A stretch of DNA of 64,000 nucleotides. It comes from Tetradesmus obliquus (lineage: Eukaryota > Chlorophyta > Chlorophyceae > Sphaeropleales > Scenedesmaceae). Location: NCBI GenBank assembly GCA_030272155.1, contig CP126193.1, positions 4,278,001 to 4,342,000 on the forward strand, in the 5' to 3' direction. This document shows, piece by piece, positions 1-9,952 of this stretch. Each line of letters opens with the position of its first letter. Positions within the stretch are counted from its first letter, which is position 1. A model generated the notes under the pieces. That model was not told the DNA's origin. It ran no database searches and saw nothing but the letters and a program-made list of their open reading frames with translations. Position numbers and translations under genes: made by a program.

Positions 1-942
1 ATACACTGTGGAGTTGCAGCAGTTGTGTACATTTGTGAGTGTGAGTGGTTGGAAGCTGAATGTGAGGGAGAGTGTCATTGGTGGGTCCTTTTTAAAACCA
101 AAGTGAGAGCTGGTGATGCCAGCGCAAACTGGCACTGCTGCTTCTGGAAGCTGTTGCACTGACAGTAAAATGACGAATTCTACAGTGTCAGCAGGCTGTC
201 ATCAGACACAGTGGGCTTGGCAGGAATGTCTTATATTAAAATTTCCCTGTGGCTGTTTGAGTTTGGCAGCCTGCAGGCATGGAAAGGCAGCAGCTGGCTT
301 TCTGTGAGCCGCAAGCTTGCTGCAAGCAACATCTAACAGCACAGAGTGCGGGCATTGCACTGATGCACAATTGTACACGCTGCACATGTTGAGGCCTTGT
401 TGACTCCTGCATAGGCTCTGCTGTACACATATGTGTTTCTTGGGCAAGATCTGGTTTTGCTTATGGTACGACCAAATTCAAAAGTGTGGTGCTTGTCGCC
501 ACTGGTCACCATGGGCATCATATCATGGTGGTCATCCAGTCGAACACCGTAAGCTACTGGGTTGTGTTACAATCAACTACTAGTATTTTGGCACTACCCA
601 AGCTGCCTGGGTACCCTTTGGCGTAACAGGGACAAGGACTAGCACTGTGCTCAGGCACGGCAGCAGCCAACACTTGGGTCTGGACCTCAGACCAAAAGTT
701 TTGCAGCCTGGCCCTGGTCACATGCAGGCTGCAGCCGCTGCAAACAGAACTGCCAATGCTCTGGTGCACGAATGTTATAGCATAATACAGCCTGAAAGCA
801 CTCTGAGTTGTAGCTTTCAATGGCAGCACAGACCACACGTAACTACGCGTCGGCCCAGGGTCCCATGCAATCCCAGTGGCAGGGCAACACCCAGCACCGA
901 CAAGCATGACTGCCGCAGCTCCTGCTGCTGCCACCGCCGTTA
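1..942. other. No gene recognised; 3' flank of the CDC123 gene
   Basis: All open frames here are short and none resembles a protein family I know. The right part is expected to hold the 3' untranslated region of the minus-strand CDC123 gene that stops at 943. No RNA gene, inverted repeat or mobile element was seen. Confidence 0.5.
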
Positions 943-1030
<88 letters not shown>

Positions 1031-2948
1031 ATGGTGCGCAGCACATCATCAAACGAGTCCTGCAGCCCCAGCATGTCGATGGGCATGCCGGTGGCTGCCC
1101 TGGCGCCAGGCAGGATCATGCCAGCATGCTGCACCACACGCAGCTCAACTGGACGCTCTGCTGCTGCTGCCACCTGCGCAACTCCAGCATGCTGCTGCGG
1201 CTGCTGCTGGTGTCCTTGGCTGCTGTTGGCTGCAGGGCTTGCTGTGGCGCTGCTGCTACCGTCCTGCTGTGCGGCTGAGTCATGCATGCGGGGGTAGGGT
1301 AGCTCCTGCCAGCTGAACAGCAGTGGCGAGGTGGTGCTGGTGATGGGGCTGACGTCCAGCAGCACCACAGGCCCGCTGCCAGCCGGCATGTAGACGTCCA
1401 TGACGTCTGCGCCATGGCAGCAGTGAAGCAATGCAGGGCAGTGCAGGGCAGGGCAGTGTGCAAGCATACTGTCAGCAGTGCGTGTGGTCGGAAACGGTTG
1501 CTGGTATGCAGAGCTGATAACGCTGCTGGATGTCGCACGTCAGGTGCCTGACACAGCATGCTACCAAGTGCACTGTTCCATGCGTGTGCAGCACCGGCGA
1601 TGCGCAGCGGTAGCTGCAGCTCCTGCAGGACTTTGACAACTTCACCTTTTGCCGCATCATACACTTCACCTTTTGCCGCATCATACACTCAATAGCATGC
1701 TAGCAGCTGCCCCTGACACATGAACTACACTTAACCTGTTGCACCCCAGACAGCTACAAGCAGACCTCCATTCTCCCGCACACTGCACCCATCCACGCCA
1801 CCTATCTCATACTCACATGCATCCAACGCGAAGCTGCTGCCGATCTTATCCGCATGCCACGCCAGCAGCCGCCGCCTAATAGCTTCCACCTCTCCCGGCA
1901 GGCTTAACTGTGGCCAATGCTGGCTGGGGTCCCGTTGGCTGATGGCTACTACTGTGTGGCCTAACACAAAGCAGCGGAACTCCCGCTCAGGTGCTAGCTC
2001 CTGCCAGCGGCGCAGCACCAGCTGGGGCACTGGCGGCGCTGCTGCTGCAGCTGCTGCTGCAGCTGCTTGTTGATCGCTGAGCTGCCCCTGCTGCTGCTGT
2101 GAGCCCTGCTGCTGCGAGCCCTGCTGATCTTGCTGCTGCCCAGTTTGTGCCTGCTGCTGCTGCTGCTGGTGCTGGTGAGTGTTTTGCATATGCTGCAGCT
2201 GCTCCAAGTCGTGCATCACGCGGTCAGAGCTCTTCAGCACCAGGATCACCTGTAGCAGCAGACATGAAGGCACAACAGCAGAAAACACACGCACGCTGAT
2301 CATCTCAGCAGTAGCACCAGCAAGGCTGTGCCAGACTCACCACAGCAGACCAATTGCACTTTATTGAAAGGCACCCAGGTGCTGAGCGCTGTGGTTACAC
2401 AGAGCCTGCTAGCTCCCATGCACTCAACAGCTGCCTGTCACACCATACAGCTCCGGTTTCAGCACGCACCTGGTCTGCATTGCAGCACTTGAGGCTGTTG
2501 TATGCGCTGATCCATAGCGCGTCAGTGGGGCTGCTCCAATTCAGCCTGGGCGCAGCCTGGCCGCCCAGCTGCTGTATGGATGCCTCAATGGCAGCATGAA
2601 GCTCAGGGAAGCGCTCGTGCCAGGGCTGCTGCTCTGCTGCATCACTGCCTGAGTCTGATGAGGTGTCTGCGGCTGCATCTGCTGCTGTTGCGGAGGAGCT
2701 GCTGCTGTAGGTGTCATCTGGGTCGTAGTCGACACCTTGTACTACGATCTCTGTTGGCTGGGAGCGCACTGGCAGCTGCAGCAAGGATATTGGCATGGTG
2801 GCCGAGGTAGGTGGGGCATGAGATGTAAACATGGTTGGAGTGCTGTACACGTATACTGCTGTCTCCTGGCGCCAGTGCTGTTGAAATCAGAATACGGTGT
2901 GCAAGAAGTTGGGATATACAGAGGACAAGTGACACCATGCAAGCTGCG

Positions 2949-3001
<53 letters not shown>

Positions 3002-3153
3002 ACCGCCTTGGAGGTGCTGCTGACAGTGATACCCTCCTCATGCAGGAAGTCTACGAACTCTGAAGTTAGGTCTACGAATAAGCTCTTGAACGTGCAGCTG
3101 CTGTATTGTTTGTACCAGGAGCTGTAGTTGCAGTGCACGAGCGCGGCATCCAT
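943..3153 (-). CDS. CDC123: CDC123/D123 family protein (eIF2 assembly factor), spliced
   Basis: CDC123 proteins are cytosolic ATP-grasp-like factors that help assemble the eIF2 heterotrimer. Seen: exon 1 from ATG at 3153 encodes a start like other CDC123 proteins (CNYSSWYKQYSSCTFKSL). Exon 2 (about 2790-2470) carries DALWISAYNSLKCCNADQ. Exon 3 (2249-1817) carries VILVLKSSDRV and, after a Gln/Ala-rich insert, LVLRRWQELAPEREFRCFV and VAISQRDPSQHWP. Exon 4 (1406-943) carries VMDVYMPAGSGPVVLLDVSP and LLFSWQELPYPR, then a long Gln-rich tail ending in TAA. The GT/AG sites at 2470/2249 and 1817/1406 keep the frame; the exon 1 donor near 2920 is uncertain. Odd features are the Ser run in exon 1 and the C-terminal Gln run, both from triplet repeats. 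The family call is firm; the exact exon 1/2 junction is not. Confidence 0.88.
946..1029. repeat. (CTG)n triplet repeat, one CCG interruption
   Basis: About 28 uninterrupted-looking CTG units on the plus strand with a single CCG interruption near 996. On the minus strand it is CAG and encodes the terminal Gln run of the CDC123 protein just before its stop. Confidence 0.9.
1639..1686. repeat. Two exact 24-bp tandem copies in a CDC123 intron
   Basis: The 24-bp unit at 1639-1662 is repeated without change at 1663-1686. It lies inside the last CDC123 intron (1816-1407), so it does not affect coding. Confidence 0.85.
2949..3000. repeat. (GCT)n triplet repeat
   Basis: About 17 GCT units. On the minus strand it reads AGC and would encode a Ser run after VSSTSKAV in exon 1 of the CDC123 gene, close to the likely donor site. 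The run may lie in the exon or partly in the intron. Confidence 0.9.
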
Positions 3154-3413
3154 TTCCCGTGACGGCAAGAGCAAGTATTGTTGCAGTACGCCCATCAGCA
3201 AGAAACGTCGTAGCAATGAAGAGGTCCAGAACTTCGCTTACGTGATACGATTCGCTGCCTTCACTGCGTTGTCGGTCAAGAAGTCGAAAGCAGCAATGAC
3301 TGACATGTGTTAGCAGCAGGGTCTAATGCTCAGGCTGTCCTTCAAGAACAGCAGCACCCTTTGCAGCCCGCTACGACGACAACAGTTTCACAAACCTCCC
3401 TTGCTCGTTTGAC
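3154..3413. promoter_or_regulatory. Shared divergent promoter region
   Basis: This 260-bp gap lies between the CDC123 start (minus strand, ATG at 3153) and the proposed start of the DAO-type oxidoreductase (plus strand, ATG at 3414). Both promoters and 5' UTRs must fit here or overlap. No clear TATA box was seen. Confidence 0.4.
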
Positions 3414-6400
3414 ATGCATGCTCAGACGATCAAGAGGCTGCAGCCTGACTGCAGGTCATGTACTGCACATGGCAACACACCACACAGGCGTTGCCGCACA
3501 ACAGCAGCAGCAGGCTCTGGCCCTCTTATTGGCTTGCAGCGCTTACCAGATTCCCAGCAGTCCACCACAGTAGTGGAGCGGCGTGCAGCAGATGTAGCTG
3601 TCATTGGAGGCGGGCTCGCTGCGGTGCTGTCTGCTTACACGCTAGCAAGGGCCGGCAGGAAGGCGAGTGGCTTGTGTCAGCAGGCACAGCTTGACCACCA
3701 GCAGAATACTGGTGTGCAATGCATGTGCCATGAGAGAGATTGAGCAGTTGCATTGAGCCCAGCCACCAGGTGGACAGTTCACCCGGACATGAGCATGTCG
3801 TCGAATGTGACAGGCAGCGGAGGCGCACACAATGCAGAACACTGCGTCAATCTTTGCGTATGCAACGTCTTCACTCAACAAGCACTCTTTGAAGCTAGCC
3901 ATGGTGCTGGCTGCAGTAACAATAACAGAGGTGTATATGCAGCAGCTCTGCCGGCTGGCGTTTGCTCCTGCAGCGTCTGTGTTCGCGCACTGCGCCATTC
4001 AGCTCAGCTCATCCTTCCCACCACACTCCCACACAGACATCCCCATCTGTCGCCATGCATCATCACATCACAGTGCTGAAACTGACTTTACCTTGCTTGC
4101 AGGTCCTGCTGCTTACGGACTGTGGCCTGGCAGCAGCTCGCCCCCAGGGCAGCGCCCTACAGCCGCTGAAATTTACTAACAAGCCCCACTGCTGGTGGTG
4201 CACCTGTCTTGATTTTCTGATCCCGCAGGTCCTGCTGCTGTCTGACTATGGCCTGGCAGCTGCCCGCCCCCAGGGCAGTGCCCTGCAGCCGCTGAAGCTC
4301 ACTGACACTGACCCGCTGCTAGTGCACCTCGCTGCCGAGAGCTCTGCCTACTGGCGCGGCCTGGAGCTGCTGTCAAGCAGCCAGCTGCTGTCCCCGCAGG
4401 CCTCCTGTGACGTGGTGCTGCAGCCAGACAGGGACCATGCAGGGGCTGAGGGGTTCAGCAAGCTGCAGGTGTGTGTGGGAAAGCATGTGCTCAAGCTTGT
4501 ACTGTCTATGCTGGGCACGCTGCTGGTGCTGCTGGTTGTAGCTTACACTGCTTGCTAGACATGCTGCTTGCTAGACATGCAGCTGCACTGTCACAGCCTG
4601 TAACTGCCCCGGCCAGCAGAGCTGCATGTGACTCCACGTTATGTCGAAACATCAGTGGAGGTGCAGCGGGATTGTGCTCTAGGTGAGGCCTCCTGCCAGG
4701 ATTGAACACAAACCCCGGAACTAATCACTGCCTTGCCTGAACTGTGTGCGGCTATGTGGTACGTTGCCTGCAGGACGCCTGCGCTGCAGCTGGCGTCACC
4801 ACCGGCCCGCTGAGCTGCTCAGAGGCAATGGCGCAGTTCAGGCAGCTGCGCCTGCCTCACAGCAGCGCCTGCCTGCTGCAGCCGGACGGCGCGGTGCTGC
4901 ATGCCGGGGACGCTGCGTCAGCGGCACGCACGCTGGCTGAGAAGGCCGGCGTGGTGTCACGAGTGAGGGGTGGCTGCAGGGCTGTGCAGCTGCAGGGGCG
5001 GGAGGTTTGCGCATTGGTTGAGTGGCATAGCTGCTGCTGAGTTCTGCGCTGCGGGCGGTTCTACGCGCGTGAGCATGCAGTGCATTGAGTGTTGCCTACC
5101 ATGTGCCACCACATGTATACGTGATAATTTCCAGAGATATAGTGCCACCCATTGCGTAGCCCCTGTGCCTATGACCTGTTGTTGTGTGCTTCACCCTGAC
5201 TGTCTAGCTGTCGCAGCACCATTTACCATTGTCATTAGTTATGAACGAATGTTACCGCCCGTGCCATTGTACTGCTGCCACTGCTGCTGCATGTGCCTCA
5301 TGCGCCACAGCCCGGCCTCATCCTGCGCGGCTGGCGTGACAGGGGCAGCTGCTTCCAGCTGCGGGCCTCCAGCAGGCTTGCGCCCGAGCTGCTGTCGCTG
5401 TTTGAGGCAGAGGCGCTGCTGCTGGCACCAGAGCACTGGGCGGGGCCCTGCCTGGGCCTGTTTGGGCTGGCAGTGGAAGGGCTGCAGGTGCGGCTGCAAA
5501 TGGTGCTGCTGCTGCTTGCTGTTGTTTGCTAGTGTGGTGGAACAAATGCTGTGTGAGCATCGGCAGCGCACATGTTGGCACGCTTTATGTGTTGTTCACA
5601 GTACTGCTCAGTTGTGGTGCATGCTAAGATGTAAACTCTGTGAGCCAGCACAAGCATGTTTGACTTGCACTGCGCACACTAGCTGAGTAGGCGGCTGTTG
5701 CCGGACCGCTCTTTGCTGCTATGCGCTGTGCAGGCGTGAGAGGTGCTGCTCAGCTGTTACAATGCTGCTCAAATGCGTATAAATACATGTGTGCTGCAAC
5801 TGCGCTGCGCAGCCGCGAGAAGTGCTGCACTGCCAGGTGGACGGCGGCATGTGGCAGCAGCAGGCGCAGCTGCCGCTGTGGCAGTACTGGGGGGAGGCCG
5901 CGCCTGCTGACCAGCCGGTACAGCCCATTGGCATGGCTGGCCTGCCGCTGGTGACAGGGCAGACAGGTGACTGCTGGCTGTATGGTTAGGCTCATGATGC
6001 ACCAGGGTGCATGCAAATTGCAGAGAAGTGTTGCTGTGGTGCCTGCGTTTGTGTCTGGTGATTTGTCGGGAGGTGGCGGTGCTGGCTGTAGTAGGTTGTG
6101 GATTGAGCAGCATGGCTGGCAGCTGGTGCAAGCAGCTGTGTGTACCGCATTGCTGCAGCACAAGCTGCATCCATGTTGCTGGTGATTCGCTGACTTCGTG
6201 CCTTCACGTGGCATGGCAGTCTCAGCACATGTGCGCCACAGGTGCGAGTCCTATGTCTGTGTGGCTGCAGGTGGCTGGGTGCTGCAGCAGCTGCCAGCAT
6301 GGGGGCTGCCCGTTGCCGACCCATTCACATGGCAGCCTGCTAGCCAGCAGTGGCGAAGCAGCAATGATGATGATCAAGAGCAGCAAGCAGCAGCAGCAGC

Positions 6401-7138
6401 TAGCAGCAGCGCCAGCTGGGTAGAGGTACAGGTGAGCAGTCATGCTGTTGCGATTGCTACAGGCGCAGCAGCAGCGCCTAGTCATGTGGAGATGGCTGGA
6501 TGACACATGTTGTGCAATGCAGAGCAGACACACCACCAGCAGGCATCACCAAGCCAATGGCGTGCGGCATGCACTCGCAGTCTCACAGCACAAACAAGCC
6601 CCGACATACACCCTTAGCATTGGCTTGCTGCCCTCAGCAAAACACGTGGGTGTGCTCCCACTTGTTCCATCCGCAGGTGCGCCAGCTGCACCAAACCTGC
6701 AGCCAGCTCGTACATGATGTAGGCCCCCTGCAAGGCGCTACCCTGCGCAGCTCCATTCGCAGCGTCACGCAAGACGGCAGGCCAATCATTGGGCAGCACC
6801 CCGGCTTCGAGCCTGGCCGAGTCGTTGTGACTGCTGCTGCAAGCGGCGCGCAGCAGTATGGCCCTGGCAGCTGCAGCAGCAGCTTCCAGATGAGCCCCAT
6901 GCTGGCAAAGCTTGCAGGAGATGTGGTGAGGTCTGCAGGGGGCGATGCTGCACTGCTGCAGGGGCTGGAGTTGCAGCGGGAGGGGCTGGGTGCTGCTGCT
7001 GTTGATGTGAGGGACCCCTGGGAGGGCCTGCAGGAGCTGCAGGCAGCGCAGGCTGTTGCGAAAGAGGAGGCGGAGCGAGCAGCAGATGAGGCATCAGACA
7101 GTCGGCAAGATTTAGCTTTCAGGGAGCCTGTTGCATGA
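3414..7138 (+). CDS. FAD-dependent oxidoreductase, DAO/glycine oxidase fold, spliced
   Basis: Predicted flavoenzyme oxidising an amine-type substrate; substrate unknown. Seen: the first exon has an Arg/Ser/Thr-rich leader, possibly an organelle transit peptide, then the dinucleotide-binding start ADVAVIGGGLAAVLSAYTL. Exons after acceptors at 4103 and 4229 supply VLLLSDYGLAAARPQGSA, matching the GASG-type loop that follows the second strand in this fold. Later exons give blocks near 4774-4965, 5295-5490, 5815-5970 and 6270-6430. The last exon (about 6677-7138) carries the typical C-terminal FAD-contact block VTQDGRPIIGQHPGFEPGRV and a Glu/Ala-rich tail ending in TGA at 7136. The first intron appears to use a GC donor (AAG|GCGAGT near 3663), because only this keeps the frame into VLLL. 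The fold call is good; start, several mid-gene exons and substrate are uncertain. Confidence 0.75.
4103..4354 (+). repeat. 126-bp in-frame tandem exon duplication
   Basis: The segments at 4103-4228 and 4229-4354 are diverged copies. Each starts right after a splice-acceptor-like CAG and encodes VLLLTDCGLAAARPQGSALQ or VLLLSDYGLAAARPQGSALQ. The spacing of 126 bp equals 42 codons, so the frame is kept whichever acceptor is used. Identity is strong over the first 75 bp and weaker afterwards. Confidence 0.85.
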
Positions 7139-7264
7139 GCTTCAGCAACGTGGCAGGGAAGACCCAGAGCTGCAGAATCAGGGGTGCCTGGCTGCTGCAA
7201 CCATGTTTGACTTTCTGACAGCGCTAATGACGGTCACCTGCTTGGACCCTGGGTTGTAGCGGGT

Positions 7265-7269
7265 TGTAA
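7265..7269 (+). terminator. Candidate TGTAA polyadenylation signal
   Basis: TGTAA occurs about 127 bp after the oxidoreductase stop codon. TGTAA is the standard polyadenylation signal of chlorophyte nuclear genes; its use here is inferred from motif and position. Confidence 0.4.
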
Positions 7270-7646
7270 CCCCTGATCACCTGCAAACTGCTTTAGATTG
7301 GTGTTTTAGTGGTTTGCAGTATTGATCTAAAGAGTGATCGGTGGAGCCACCAGTTGTCACCAGCAGCAGTGAGAGGCACCCTAGGCACTTGTGCCATTCT
7401 AGTCTCCTCTGCAGCAGTAGTGCGGATCCCTGATAATCCAACTGCCCGTTGTAAGCTACATTTGCTACGCAACGAGCTGTTCTTCTCATTGAAAAAGAGC
7501 GATCTCACGGCACTCGCACCAGTAGCAGCAGCGTGCGAAGGACGATTGTGCTGGCGCTGTTCAACTAGTGCTGCAGCTCACAGATTCAAAGACAATTTGC
7601 ATTTTAAGGCGTTGAATTGCGTGCTGTAACGCAGCTTTACAGCGCC

Positions 7647-9120
7647 ATGCTGGCATCGATGCAGAGGCTGCTGCTGGCAGCAAGCAGCAGCAGCAGTAGC
7701 AGCATGCAGGTGGCAGCGGGCGCAACGCAGTTGTTGCAGCGCTGCTGTTTCAGCAGTAGTGCAGCCAAATCCGCCAAAAAGCAGCAGCAGCAAGGTGATG
7801 AGCAATCATTGGTGAGTTGAGCTGCAACACGCAGCTCTGCTGTCACAGCAGGGGCCCACACAATACACCATAACTGACAGTGCTGGCACGCCCTGTATTC
7901 AGCGTCTGTTGTGTTACTGGCAGCTTCTATTTTCTGCTACGCATTGCTACCAGCAGCTGCAGGCATCCTGTGTGTCCTGATACCGACATCAACCTTGGCT
8001 GTTTGCAGCTGCGAATGGTTGCATGCTCTGCACACAATACAAGCGCAATGTATGTTCCACGCCATACTTCTGAAGCGCTTTTGCCTTTCACTCTTCACGC
8101 TTGTTTACTGGCTGCCGTGCTGTGCAGACGCCTGAGCAGCAGCAGCACCTCAGAGCCCTGCACTACCTTGTACAGCGGCCCCTGGAAGCAGCACGCAACG
8201 CAGCAATGCTCACAGCACTCAGCGCCAGCTACAGAGACCTGTACGCCATCATGGACCAGATGCATAAAAAGGACATTCTCGGAATACCACGGCCACTGGT
8301 AGATGACCCTCCAGCAGCAGGCGCAGCAGCACTCAGCAGCAGCAGTGAACAGCAGCAGCAGCCGGTGACAAACCACACGCAGATGTTCTACCCTGTGCGG
8401 GACTTTACGATGCTGCCGGATCAGCCGCCGCCTGCTGCCGGCTGGCTGCGCAACCACCTGCAGGAGCGCTACATGACGCGGTGAGGCTCACATGCAGCGG
8501 TTTACATAGGCGGCAGCAGCAGACCGTCGTATGTGGCAACAGTTGCGATGTAACGCGTCGGCAGCAGAGTTGCTTGCGGCTTGCGGGCAACAGTGGCGGG
8601 TGGAGCTGTACTGCAGCATAGGTGCACCTGCGGCCAGTACACATAGCAAGCCCTTGCCGCAGCACTCTCTGCTGTGCTGCAGCCGCCTCACTGCACCTGC
8701 TGACTTGTTTCGCCAGCATTGGCTGTGCCTTTCCTGCTAGCCCACTTTCGGGCATACATGCACATGTGCAGCTTGCTACTTTCCTTTAACAGCATCCTTC
8801 TCTTAGCCCACACTTTACATATGGCTGCTGCACCACTCCTGCTGCACCTCGCGGTTCCACAAATGCTCCGCAGGATCACTGCGTTTGCGCAGCTGCTGCC
8901 CAACCACCTGGAGGTCAGCTACCAGACCGGCTCGCAGATCTTCCTGTGGCCCCCAATGGAGGCCTACTACCCCGGCATGTTTGACTTTGAGAGCATGCTG
9001 CGCTACCTGCAGCCGGGGCAGAAGCTGAAGCGCACCAAGCGCAGCGTGAGCAACAAGCGCTCGCGCTGCAAGCTGGGCTTCCAGCGGACCACACCTTACC
9101 ACAAGCAGCGGGTGATCTGA
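7647..9120 (+). CDS. Small protein with a mitochondrial-type presequence, function unknown, three exons
   Basis: Proposed exons are 7647-7811, 8128-8480 and 8874-9120. Both introns are GT-AG, the phases fit, and the joined frame gives about 254 residues ending in TGA. The N-terminus (MLASMQRLLLAASSSSSSSM and on to CCFSSSAAKSAKK) is rich in Ser, Ala and basic residues and lacks acidic ones, as in mitochondrial presequences. The middle has a helical stretch (ALHYLVQRPLEAARNAAMLT). The C-terminus is strongly basic (QKLKRTKRSVSNKRSRCKLG), which would suit an RNA- or ribosome-associated role, but I do not recognise the family. The alternative upstream start at 7617 is not an ATG. A TGTAA at 9280 could end the transcript. 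Confidence 0.65.
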
Positions 9121-9279
9121 AGGGTGGTGGTGGATTGAGGTCGGGTGTATGGGGAGCCTGTGGTGTGGCTGGTTGGCTGGTGCCTGCTGCAGCAGGCATG
9201 TATCGTCCACAAAGCAGGTTATGGCTTGTGCTGCAGCACAACAGCTGTAGCAGTATGTAGCGGACAGGTGGCCTTGACC

Positions 9280-9284
9280 TGTAA
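9280..9284 (+). terminator. Candidate TGTAA polyadenylation signal
   Basis: TGTAA lies 160 bp downstream of the stop codon at 9118-9120, a normal spacing for a green algal 3' UTR. Confidence 0.45.
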
Positions 9285-9309
9285 CATGTCACTCTCGCAC
9301 ATATGAATG

Positions 9310-9705
9310 TTACCAAACAGTGTCGAAGTCTTCCATGTTGACCAGAGTTGTTCCGCTTTGACCTTGGATTGAGAAACGCCACGCCACACGGTGACCGTCA
9401 GGCACCGTATGCAACCGTCCGTCCAAGGTTGCTTGTATACACTCTGCGTTGCCGCTGACATCTGAACACCTCGTAGTAAGATCATTGCAATGCAATGTTC
9501 CTGTCGCTGCTGAATGAGGGGCATGCAGTGCCAAGGTGGTGCCGCAGAAGTAGTTGCAGCCCCCGTCAAGCGCTTGCTCGTAGGTGGAGTTGGGCATCAA
9601 CGATGAAAGTTTTTCATCTAAAAGGTGAACAGCGGCGCGAGGATGTGTAGCCAGCGCCCAGAGCCAAGCGTCAGCTAGCAACAACTTCCACCTGTCAGTT
9701 GACAT
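9310..9705 (-). CDS. Possible single-exon hypothetical protein, 131 aa
   Basis: An ATG-started frame of 131 codons on the minus strand. The product has varied, non-repetitive composition (for example WKLLLADAWLWALATHP and PDGHRVAWRFSIQGQSG), unlike the Ala/Gln/Cys-rich chance frames elsewhere. No family is recognised, and no signal peptide or membrane segment is clear. It lies between two plus-strand genes, so it may also be a chance frame in the 5' region of the FkbM-type gene. Confidence 0.3.
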   Translation of the reverse strand: MSTDRWKLLLADAWLWALATHPRAAVHLLDEKLSSLMPNSTYEQALDGGCNYFCGTTLALHAPHSAATGTLHCNDLTTRCSDVSGNAECIQATLDGRLHTVPDGHRVAWRFSIQGQSGTTLVNMEDFDTVW

Positions 9706-9952
9706 ACAGACTTACTCGCCAAACAGAACACGAGCAGCAGCTTCACAAATTAATGCGACTGGTACAATGTAGCATTGCTGAAACTGCGGTATGCAGCTGG
9801 TGGAGCATGCTAGCCTCTGCTCCTGTGTGCTGCTCCCAGTGCTGCTGCCATTTGTACATGCTGCTGCTGACGTGGGAGCTCACGCCTGCTGCCTGCCTTG
9901 CTGACGCCTCTGTATCGGTTCAACTTGCTTATTTATTCCTAATCCAACAGGT

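Noticed and set aside
946..1029. CRISPR-like regular repeats
   Set aside because: These are simple CTG triplets without spacers, and all surrounding genes are eukaryotic.
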